DNA from: an uncultured Faecalicatena sp.
GTDB taxonomy: Bacteria > Bacillota > Clostridia > Lachnospirales > Lachnospiraceae
Assembly: GCA_902489075.1 (NCBI GenBank)
Contig: CABTYO010000043.1
Location: 1-13,762 of the forward strand
Length of the DNA stretch: 13,762 nt
Direction of reading: 5' to 3'
Made by a program: the position numbers and the translations under genes. The notes beneath the pieces are model-generated. The model was not told the DNA's origin. It saw only the letters and a program-made list of their open reading frames with translations, and ran no database searches. This document shows, piece after piece, positions 5,723 through 12,146 of the stretch (positions within the stretch are counted from its first letter, which is position 1; every line of letters begins with the position of its first letter).

Positions 5723-7315
5723 ATGAATGATAAGATGTTTTGTTTTCAGTGTGAGCAGACTGCGGGATGCTCAGGATGTACAGGAAAAGCAGGGGTCTGC
5801 GGTAAGACGGCGGCAAATGCGAAGCTTCAGGACGAACTGACAGGTGCACTGATCGGGCTTGCAAGAAGCTGTTCGGCAAATCCGAAGACCAGTCAGACAG
5901 ACCGTCTGATTCTGGAGGGACTGTTTACTACGGTGACGAATGTGAATTTTAATGATGAGGCTCTGGTGGAAATGATCAGAAAAGTCAGAGAAGAAAAGGC
6001 GCGTATTGTGCCGGGATGTGCAGGATGCCCATCAAAATGTGGAAATACGGAAGATTACGACATGTCCCTTCTGTGGAATGCGGACGAAGATATCCGGTCT
6101 CTGAAATCACTGATTTTATTTGGTATCCGGGGAATGGCGGCTTATGCATATCACGCGATGGTGCTGGGATATACCAGTGAGAGGGTGAATGACTTCTTCT
6201 ATAAGGCTCTGTTTGTGCTGGCGGAGGACTGGCCGATGGAAGACTTGCTGCCGGTTGTGATGGAGGTCGGTGAAGTGAATCTGGAGTGTATGGAACTGCT
6301 CGACCGTGCGAACACGCAGACGTTTGGGACTCCGGTTCCGACAGAGGTGCCGCTGAGTGTAGAAAAGGGACCGTTTATCGTGATTACCGGGCATGACCTC
6401 TATGACCTGAAGCTTCTGCTGGAGCAGACAGAAGGAAAAGGGATCAATATCTATACCCATGGTGAGATGCTTCCGGCCCATGCGTATCCGGAACTGAAGA
6501 AATACTCTCACCTGAAGGGAAATTTCGGGACCGCGTGGCAGAACCAGCAGAAGGAATTCGCTGGGCTTCCTGCGCCGATTCTGTATACGACCAACTGTCT
6601 GATGCCGGTGAAGGAAAGTTATGCAGACCGGGTATTCACAACCGAGGTTGTCTCCTATCCTGAGATGGTGCATGTAGGGGAAGAGAAAGACTTTACTCCG
6701 GTGATTGAAAAGGCACTGGAACTGGGTGGTTTTGCGGAAGATACCGGGTTCACGGGAATCAATGGAGGCAGGACGGTAATGACCGGATTCGGGCATGGAA
6801 CCGTGCTTGGCGTGGCTGATCAGGTAGTGGAAGCAGTAAAATCAGGGGCAATCCGGCATTTCTTTCTGGTGGGAGGCTGTGACGGAGCGCGTCCGGGAAG
6901 AAATTATTATACGGACTTCGTGAAGCTGACACCGAAGGATACAGTGATTCTGACGCTGGCATGTGGAAAATACAGATTCAATGACCTGGATCTGGGTACG
7001 ATCGGGGGACTGCCAAGACTGATGGATATGGGACAGTGCAATGACGCTTACAGTGCGATCAAGGTTGCTGTGGCACTTGCAGAGGCATTTGAGTGCGGAG
7101 CCAATGAACTTCCACTGTCCATGATCCTGTCATGGTATGAGCAGAAAGCGGTGTGTATCCTTCTAACACTGCTGCATCTGGGAATTCAGAATATCAAACT
7201 GGGACCGACACTTCCTGCATTTGTTTCGAAGAATGTACTGGAATTTCTGGTAGACAATTATAAAATTGCTCCGATTAAGACTCCGGAGGAAGACCTGAAA
7301 GAGATTCTGGGATAG
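5723..7315 (+). CDS. hcp: Hybrid-cluster protein (hydroxylamine/NO reductase)
   Basis: A 530-residue class I-like hybrid-cluster protein (prismane protein), an anaerobic cytoplasmic Fe-S enzyme implicated in NO and hydroxylamine detoxification and protein nitrosylation. All seven hybrid-cluster ligands are present with the spacing of the Desulfovibrio enzyme: His224, Glu248, Cys292, Cys386 (the persulfide cysteine in GGCDGARPGR), Cys414, Cys439 and Glu473. The N-terminal cluster motif has Cys7, Cys10, Cys19 and Cys26, plus an extra Cys16. AAAGGAG at 5707-5713 fits ATG 5723 at 9 nt. The in-frame ATG at 5714 abuts the ribosome site and is rejected. No hcr reductase gene follows. The gene ends at a shared terminator with the convergent catalase. 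Confidence 0.97.
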   Translation: MNDKMFCFQCEQTAGCSGCTGKAGVCGKTAANAKLQDELTGALIGLARSCSANPKTSQTDRLILEGLFTTVTNVNFNDEALVEMIRKVREEKARIVPGCAGCPSKCGNTEDYDMSLLWNADEDIRSLKSLILFGIRGMAAYAYHAMVLGYTSERVNDFFYKALFVLAEDWPMEDLLPVVMEVGEVNLECMELLDRANTQTFGTPVPTEVPLSVEKGPFIVITGHDLYDLKLLLEQTEGKGINIYTHGEMLPAHAYPELKKYSHLKGNFGTAWQNQQKEFAGLPAPILYTTNCLMPVKESYADRVFTTEVVSYPEMVHVGEEKDFTPVIEKALELGGFAEDTGFTGINGGRTVMTGFGHGTVLGVADQVVEAVKSGAIRHFFLVGGCDGARPGRNYYTDFVKLTPKDTVILTLACGKYRFNDLDLGTIGGLPRLMDMGQCNDAYSAIKVAVALAEAFECGANELPLSMILSWYEQKAVCILLTLLHLGIQNIKLGPTLPAFVSKNVLEFLVDNYKIAPIKTPEEDLKEILG

Positions 7316-7333
7316 GATTCTGGAATAAGAAAA

Positions 7334-7366
7334 GGCGCGGATTTGCTTTCCGCGCCTGTTCTTTTT
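7334..7366. terminator. Bidirectional terminator shared by hcp and catalase
   Basis: GGCGCGGA (7334-7341) pairs with TCCGCGCC (7349-7356) around a 7-nt loop. The plus strand continues TGTTCTTTTT. The minus strand continues TTTTCTTATT. Both convergent genes stop within 20 bases of it. Confidence 0.88.
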
Positions 7367-7373
7367 AAGATCT

Positions 7374-8894
7374 TTAAGCAGTTGTCACCCGGTTGAGTTC
7401 ATCGCTGCTGAGTTTAGAAAGTTCCTTTACCCTTTCAAAGTCAAGCCCCATGGCACTGGCTGCGCGTTCACCATATTCCGGGTCCGCGAGATAACAGTGT
7501 ACAGCATGGCGGTATTTGATATTCTCAGTGACAGGTGCAATGTTTGCAGCTGTATTTTTAATGAGAAGCGCTTTCTTGTCCTCCGTCATAACACGCCACA
7601 GATCGCCGCCGGCACGGAAATCGTCGTTGGTCGGGTCGTCCTTTGGATCATAATTCCACATGGCACCATCCAGTTCCAATGGCGGCTCCATAACCTCAGG
7701 CTGGGCGGTCCAGACACCGAGAGAGTTCGGGCTGTAGGCAGGTGCACTGCCGTAGTTGCCGTCCGTACGCATTGCGCCATCGCGGTGGTAGTCGGCAACA
7801 CCATTTTTCACACCTTTTGCCTGGTTTACCGGAATCAGATTGTGGTTGACGCCAAGACGGTAGCGCTGTGCATCCCCATATACAAACAGGCGGCCCTGCA
7901 GGAACTTGTCCGGTGAAAAGCCGATTCCCGGTACGACGTGTGCCGGAGTGAAGGCAGCCTGTTCAACCTCTGCAAAATAATTTTCCGGCCAGCGGTTCAG
8001 TTCCAGTTCTCCTACCTCGATCAGTGGGAATTCAGCATGACGCCAGATCTTTGTGATGTCAAATGGGTTCTCATAGTGGTTCCTGGCCTGCTCTTCGGTC
8101 ATGATCTGTACATACATGGTCCACTTCGGATAATCACCGCGCTGGATTGCATCAAACAGGTCGTGTCCGGCACTTTCACGGTCTTTTCCATTGATCATTT
8201 CTGCTTCTTCATCCGTCAGGTTCTTGATGCCCTGCTGGGTTCTGAAATGAAATTTACACCAGACACGTTCGTTTTTCTCGTTATAGAAAGAGAAGGTGTG
8301 CTCGCCGTACAGATGCATGTGACGGAAACCATCCGGGATCCCGCGGTCTGACATGACGACTGTGAGCTGGTGGAAACATTCGGGCAGCAGTGTCCAGAAG
8401 TCCCAGTTATTCTGTGGATTGCGCATTCCGGTGTAAGGATCACGCTTTACCGCACGGTTCAGATCCGGGAAATTATGTACATCGCGGATAAAGAAGGTTG
8501 GAGTATTATTGCCGACCAGATCCCAGTTCCCTTCTTCTGTATAAAACTTGATCGCAACACCACGGATGTCACGCTCTGCATCAGCTGCGCCACGTTCGCC
8601 TGCTACGGTGGAGAAGCGTACAAAAACTTCTGTCTCCTTACCGATCTCGGAGAAGACTTTTGCCTTCGTATACTGGGTAATATCATGTGTAACAGTGAAT
8701 TTACCATAAGCGCCCCAGCCTTTTGCATGCATCCGGCGCTCCGGGATAACTTCGCGGTCAAAATGTGCCAGCTTTTCCATAAGCCATACATCCTGCATCA
8801 TAACAGGGCCTCTCGGTCCCGCTGTGATGGAATTCTCATTATCAGCAACAGGTGCACCTACTTCATTTGTGAGTTTTCTGTAATCTTCGTTCAT
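7374..8894 (-). CDS. katA: Haem catalase (small-subunit, clade 3-like)
   Basis: A 506-residue monofunctional haem catalase that converts H2O2 to water and oxygen in the cytoplasm. Catalytic His56 (RRMHAKGWGAYG), Asn129 (GNNTPTFFIRD) and the proximal haem ligand Tyr339 (RLFVYGDAQRYRLGVNH) have exactly the same spacing as His74, Asn147 and Tyr357 of bovine catalase. The length fits the small-subunit type with no C-terminal flavodoxin-like domain. ATG 8894 has AAAGGAG at 7 nt. The promoter candidate lies about 200 bases upstream, so the leader is long. A Trp replaces the usual Ala or Ser after AKG in the active-site loop, a minor oddity. It converges on hcp and diverges from the Rrf2 regulator gene. 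I saw no convincing PerR box. Confidence 0.97.
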   Translation of the reverse strand: MNEDYRKLTNEVGAPVADNENSITAGPRGPVMMQDVWLMEKLAHFDREVIPERRMHAKGWGAYGKFTVTHDITQYTKAKVFSEIGKETEVFVRFSTVAGERGAADAERDIRGVAIKFYTEEGNWDLVGNNTPTFFIRDVHNFPDLNRAVKRDPYTGMRNPQNNWDFWTLLPECFHQLTVVMSDRGIPDGFRHMHLYGEHTFSFYNEKNERVWCKFHFRTQQGIKNLTDEEAEMINGKDRESAGHDLFDAIQRGDYPKWTMYVQIMTEEQARNHYENPFDITKIWRHAEFPLIEVGELELNRWPENYFAEVEQAAFTPAHVVPGIGFSPDKFLQGRLFVYGDAQRYRLGVNHNLIPVNQAKGVKNGVADYHRDGAMRTDGNYGSAPAYSPNSLGVWTAQPEVMEPPLELDGAMWNYDPKDDPTNDDFRAGGDLWRVMTEDKKALLIKNTAANIAPVTENIKYRHAVHCYLADPEYGERAASAMGLDFERVKELSKLSSDELNRVTTA

Positions 8895-9097
8895 CTTATT
8901 ACTCCTTTCTTTGAAACTGTATATTCAACGCCGGTGAGACGATTGAACCAATAAACAGGTAAAACAGAGTAAATACTGTGATGTAATATGGGGGATCTGT
9001 GATTTGCTTTCGTTCGAAGCAGAGATAGATGTCATAAAGAAAAGGACAGTCCCGTGTGATGATGGTGAATGAAATTGATAATTGTTTTCTTATTTCT

Positions 9098-9127
9098 ATC
9101 ATATAGCAGATAGAGATAAACTGTCAA
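9098..9127 (-). promoter_or_regulatory. Candidate catalase promoter with long leader
   Basis: On the minus strand TTGACA (9122-9127) and TATGAT (9098-9103) are separated by 18 bp. Transcription would begin near 9091, giving an untranslated leader of about 195 nt. That leader (8895-9091) holds no coding frame or recognisable riboswitch. A small inverted repeat AAGT-aaa-ACTT at 9153-9163 lies upstream and might bind a regulator. Confidence 0.55.
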
Positions 9128-9211
9128 GAAAAAAGTTTCAATTTATATTTACAAGTAAAACTTACTATATTTTATATGAAGATTTCGGTAGTTTTCCACA
9201 AGGGAGTAAAG

Positions 9212-9240
9212 TTGACAAAAAAAGTCCACTATGCTAAAAT
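9212..9240 (+). promoter_or_regulatory. Promoter of the Rrf2-family regulator gene
   Basis: TTGACA (9212-9217) and TAAAAT (9235-9240) with a 17-bp spacer. The spacer contains the palindromic motif AGTCCACT (9223-9230), in the place expected for autorepression. Confidence 0.85.
9223..9230 (+). promoter_or_regulatory. Putative Rrf2 operator AGTCCACT, copy 1
   Basis: An 8-bp interrupted palindrome (AGT-CC-ACT) between the -35 and -10 boxes of the Rrf2-family gene. The same 8 bases occur in inverse orientation upstream of cooS at 9760-9767, and I noticed no other copy in intergenic DNA here. Assignment to the Rrf2 protein is inference from position and recurrence. Confidence 0.55.
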
Positions 9241-9265
9241 ATTAACAAAGATGAGAGGTGGTCCT

Positions 9266-9655
9266 ATGCTTTTAACGAGAGAGAATGATTATGCGATCCG
9301 TATGATGCGTTCGATGAAAGATGGAGCGAAGCATACGGTAAAGGATATGTGCAGAGAGGAAGAGATTCCCGAGGCTTTTGCATATAAGATCCTGCGCAAG
9401 CTGCAGGACGCAGGGCTGGTTGCAGTGGAGCGCGGTGCATCCGGTGGATGTTATTTAAAGAAGTCTCTGGATGAGATGGATTTATATGACGTTGTTACTG
9501 CTGTGGACGAAGAGCCGCTGATCATGACCTGTCTGAGGGAAAAGTGTACAAGGAACATGAAAGGGAACGGGTGCCGGGTACACGCTGAGCTGGCGCAGAT
9601 TCAGAAAGTTCTGGTGGAAGAACTAAAGGCACGCAGGCTTTCGGATTTGTTTTGA
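9266..9655 (+). CDS. Rrf2-family transcriptional regulator, probable Fe-S sensor
   Basis: A 129-residue winged-helix protein of the Rrf2 family (IscR, NsrR, CymR and relatives). The N-terminus MLLTRENDYAIRMM and the recognition region IPEAFAYKILRKLQDAGLVAVERGASGG are typical. Three cysteines in the sensor loop, Cys89, Cys94 and Cys103 (CX4CX8C), could bind a 2Fe-2S or 4Fe-4S cluster and so sense NO, oxygen or redox state. An additional Cys62 lies in the DNA-binding wing (GGCYL where GGYxL is usual), and Cys29 lies in the helix-turn-helix. ATG 9266 has AGAGGTGG at about 5 nt. The frame extends to 9176, but that start precedes the promoter. It is upstream of the cooS operon and divergent from catalase. 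Its likely targets are itself and cooS. Confidence 0.93.
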   Translation: MLLTRENDYAIRMMRSMKDGAKHTVKDMCREEEIPEAFAYKILRKLQDAGLVAVERGASGGCYLKKSLDEMDLYDVVTAVDEEPLIMTCLREKCTRNMKGNGCRVHAELAQIQKVLVEELKARRLSDLF

Positions 9656-9697
9656 AAGCGGTGGCATTTCACCTCATCAGGGAAGGAGCGGATTTTT

Positions 9698-9736
9698 ATG
9701 ATACGCTTTGAAAATGTAAATAACCCCTTTTTATGA
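9698..9736 (+). CDS. Possible 12-residue leader ORF before cooS
   Basis: ATG 9698 follows AAGGAG (9683-9688) at 9 nt and reads MIRFENVNNPFL to TGA at 9734-9736. The stop falls inside the hairpin at 9724-9741. It could be a leader peptide whose translation affects folding of that hairpin and hence entry into cooS, or a chance frame. The sequence also resembles the first residues of ABC ATPases (MIxFENV), so a relic is possible. Confidence 0.3.
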   Translation: MIRFENVNNPFL

Positions 9737-9749
9737 AGGGGGAATTTTT
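9724..9749 (+). terminator. Terminator or attenuator between the Rrf2 gene and cooS
   Basis: CCCCTT (9724-9729) pairs with AAGGGG (9736-9741) around a 6-nt loop and is followed by GAATTTTTA, a run of five T. The stem is short, so readthrough into cooS is likely to some extent. Confidence 0.5.
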
Positions 9750-9759
9750 ATAAATTAAA

Positions 9760-9767
9760 AGTGGACT
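9760..9767 (+). promoter_or_regulatory. Putative Rrf2 operator AGTGGACT, copy 2, upstream of cooS
   Basis: This is the exact reverse complement of the 8-bp motif in the Rrf2 promoter, located 31 bases before the cooS ATG and 16 bases before its AAGGAGG. The cooS promoter itself is not certain. TATAAA at 9749-9754 lacks a -35 box. TTGAAA (9708) with TATGAA (9732) at 18 bp is another candidate, which would put the motif near +16. Confidence 0.5.
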
Positions 9768-9797
9768 AAAAAGGTCATATATTAAGGAGGTACGATT

Positions 9798-11681
9798 ATG
9801 AATCAATGTTATGGATGCAGCACATGTAAGAGTGCGGATAAGCCGTTGGAAGGATTTATCGCAGATCTGCCGATGGAGACATCTCATCACCGTGTGGAGG
9901 GACAGAGTACAAAGTGTGCATTTGGGCTGCAGGGAGTCTGCTGCAGGCTGTGTGCGAATGGACCATGCAGGATCACGCCGGAAGCGCCGAGAGGAATCTG
10001 CGGCGCCAATGCGGATACGATTGTGGCAAGGAATTTCCTGCGGGCAGTTGCATCAGGTTCCGGCTGCTACATACATGTCGTGGAGAATACGGCCCTGAAC
10101 GTGAAGAATGTGGCAAGGACAAAAGGTGAGATCAAGGGTGTCAATACGTTGAACCGCCTTGCTTCTATCTTCGGGATCGAAGAGGAGGATGTACATAAGA
10201 GAGCGGAAGCAGTGGCAGATGCGGTGTTAAAAGACCTCTACCTTCCGGAATATGAGAAGATGCAGCTTACGGAAAAGATGGCTTATGCACCCCGGTACGA
10301 GAAGTGGAAAGAGCTGGGAATCCTTCCGGGCGGCGCGAAGTCAGAAGTATTCCACGGTGTGGTAAAATGTTCTACCAATCTGAATTCTGACCCGGTCAAT
10401 ATGCTGCTGGACTGCTTAAAGCTTGGAATCTCTACCGGAATCTACGGACTGGTGCTGACCAATCTTCTGAATGATGTTGTACTGGGAGAGCCGGAGATCC
10501 GTTTTGCACCAGTAGGGCTGCGTGTGATTAATCCGGATTATATTAATATTATGATCACGGGACATCAGCATTCCATGTTTACCTTCCTGCAGGACCGTCT
10601 GACAGACCCGGATGTGGTAGAAAAGGCAAAGAAAGCAGGGGCAAAAGGCTTCAAGCTGGTAGGTTGTACCTGTGTGGGACAGGACCTGCAGCTTCGCGGT
10701 GCTCATTATACAGAGATTTTTGACGGGCATGCCGGCAATAACTATACCAGTGAGGTAATTCTGGCAACAGGCGGGATTGATGCAGTGATTTCTGAGTTCA
10801 ACTGTACACTGCCGGGAATCGAGCCGATCTGTGATGAACTCAAGATTAAGCAGATCTGTATCGATAATGTGGCGAAGAAAGCAAATGCAGAGCTGAAGGA
10901 GTTTGATTTTGAGAACCGTCCGGCTGTGACAGAGGAGATTATCGATGAGGTGATCGCGTCTTACAGTGCACGCCGCGGCAGTGTTCCGATGAATCTGATG
11001 GAGGACCATGGATATGAGAATACATTGACGGGCGTCAGTGAAGTTTCTCTGAAAAACTTCCTTGGAGGGACATGGAAACCGCTGATCGACTTGATTGTGT
11101 CAGGAGATATCAAAGGTGTGGCAGGGGTTGTCGGATGTTCCAACCTGACTGCAGGAGGACACGATGTGTTGACAGTGGATCTCGTGAAGGAACTGATTTC
11201 CAGGGATATCATTGTTCTGACTGCAGGATGTTCCTCAGGCGGAATCGAGAACTGCGGCCTGATGACACCGGAAGCAGCCAAATATGCAGGACCGAAGCTT
11301 CGGGCTGTCTGTGAGAGCCTGGGTATCCCTCCGGTATTGAATTTCGGACCATGCCTTGCAATCGGACGTCTGGAGATCGTGGCAACAGAGCTGGCAGAAG
11401 AACTGGGCGTAGACCTGCCTCAGCTTCCGCTTGTACTTTCCGCAGCACAGTGGCTGGAAGAGCAGGCGCTGGCGGACGGATGCTATGGACTGGCACTGGG
11501 ACTTCCGCTCCACCTGGGGTTGCCGCCGTTTATGACGGGAAGTAAGACGGCTGTGAAGGTGCTGACAGAAGATATGAAAGAGCTGACTGGCGGACAGGTG
11601 ATCATCAACCCGGATGCAAAGGAATCTGCCGACATTCTGGAACAGATTATTCTGGAAAAACGTCAGGGACTCCAGATATAG
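9798..11681 (+). CDS. cooS: CooS-like Ni-Fe carbon monoxide dehydrogenase, divergent active site
   Basis: A 627-residue homologue of the anaerobic CO dehydrogenase catalytic subunit. The B and D cluster cysteines are all present: Cys40, Cys48, Cys49, Cys52, Cys57 and Cys68. C-cluster ligands can be matched to CODH-II of Carboxydothermus: His258 (or His256; the motif is GHQHSM where CODH-II has HGHNP), Cys292, Cys336, Cys447, Cys478 and Cys519. In contrast, residues needed for CO/CO2 proton handling are lost. Lys563 of CODH-II aligns without gaps to Gln556, the His93/96/99/102 ladder reads Tyr91, Val94, Asn97 and Leu100, and Cys294 is Thr291. An extra CYGCSTC motif (Cys4, Cys7, Cys10) precedes the usual N-terminus. 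AAGGAGG lies 7 nt before the ATG. There are no ACS genes nearby; instead CooF-like and FAD oxidoreductase genes follow. CO oxidation should not be assumed. Confidence 0.93.
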   Translation: MNQCYGCSTCKSADKPLEGFIADLPMETSHHRVEGQSTKCAFGLQGVCCRLCANGPCRITPEAPRGICGANADTIVARNFLRAVASGSGCYIHVVENTALNVKNVARTKGEIKGVNTLNRLASIFGIEEEDVHKRAEAVADAVLKDLYLPEYEKMQLTEKMAYAPRYEKWKELGILPGGAKSEVFHGVVKCSTNLNSDPVNMLLDCLKLGISTGIYGLVLTNLLNDVVLGEPEIRFAPVGLRVINPDYINIMITGHQHSMFTFLQDRLTDPDVVEKAKKAGAKGFKLVGCTCVGQDLQLRGAHYTEIFDGHAGNNYTSEVILATGGIDAVISEFNCTLPGIEPICDELKIKQICIDNVAKKANAELKEFDFENRPAVTEEIIDEVIASYSARRGSVPMNLMEDHGYENTLTGVSEVSLKNFLGGTWKPLIDLIVSGDIKGVAGVVGCSNLTAGGHDVLTVDLVKELISRDIIVLTAGCSSGGIENCGLMTPEAAKYAGPKLRAVCESLGIPPVLNFGPCLAIGRLEIVATELAEELGVDLPQLPLVLSAAQWLEEQALADGCYGLALGLPLHLGLPPFMTGSKTAVKVLTEDMKELTGGQVIINPDAKESADILEQIILEKRQGLQI

Positions 11682-11696
11682 AAAGGGGCGGAGAGA

Positions 11697-12143
11697 ATGA
11701 AACGTATTATGGTCGATTATGAGAAATGTGATGGCTGTAAGAACTGTACGGCCGCCTGTATGCAGGCCCACAGGAAGACCCCGGGGACGATCTATGATCT
11801 GGACCTAGCGGATCCTGAAAATGAGTCCCGCAACTTTATTTTAAAGGATGATAAGGGACGCTATAAGCCGCTGTTCTGCCGCCACTGCGATGACCCGGAG
11901 TGTGTGAAATCCTGTATGAGCGGGGCGCTTCGGAAGGACGAAGAGAGCGGTCATGTATTTTACGATGAGACACGCTGCGGTTCCTGTTTTATGTGTGTGA
12001 TGAACTGCCCTTACGGAGTACTAAAGCCGGACCGGATGACAAAGAGCAAAGTGATCAAGTGTGACTTCTGCGTTAATGCAGGCGGAGAGCCGTCCTGTGT
12101 AGCCTCCTGTCCGAAAAAAGCGATTTATGTGGAGGAGGTGTAA
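11697..12143 (+). CDS. cooF: CooF-like 4Fe-4S ferredoxin-type electron transfer protein
   Basis: A 148-residue protein with 16 cysteines in four cluster motifs: Cys11/14/17/21, Cys61/64/69/73, Cys94/97/100/104 and Cys122/125/134/138, as in CooF, HycB and DmsB-type subunits. In these proteins motifs I and IV, and II and III, share clusters, giving four 4Fe-4S centres. No signal peptide or Tat motif is present, so it is cytoplasmic. It starts 15 bases after the cooS stop with AGGGGCGG upstream and is followed after 3 bases by the FAD oxidoreductase, so the three genes form one operon. Its likely job is to pass electrons between the CooS-like enzyme and the flavoprotein. Confidence 0.93.
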   Translation: MKRIMVDYEKCDGCKNCTAACMQAHRKTPGTIYDLDLADPENESRNFILKDDKGRYKPLFCRHCDDPECVKSCMSGALRKDEESGHVFYDETRCGSCFMCVMNCPYGVLKPDRMTKSKVIKCDFCVNAGGEPSCVASCPKKAIYVEEV

Positions 12144-12146
12144 GGT

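Noticed and set aside
6116..6796. 226-aa minus-strand frame within hcp
   Set aside because: Antisense to a complete hcp with all ligands conserved; no ribosome site and biased shadow composition.
8370..8954. 194-aa plus-strand frame over the catalase start region
   Set aside because: It is antisense to a fully conserved catalase, lacks any family signature and reads as a shadow frame.
9147..9175. PerR or Fur box in the AT-rich catalase upstream region
   Set aside because: Only a short AAGT/ACTT repeat is present; it does not match the TTATAATnATTATAA pattern.
9176..9265. N-terminal extension of the Rrf2 protein
   Set aside because: It spans the gene's own -35 and -10 boxes; Rrf2 proteins begin with the MLLTRENDYAI-type segment at 9266.
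9778..9783. TATATT as the -10 box of cooS
   Set aside because: The predicted start would fall in or after the AAGGAGG ribosome site, leaving no usable leader.
10416..11009. 197-aa minus-strand frame within cooS
   Set aside because: Shadow frame opposite an intact conserved gene; no recognisable domain.
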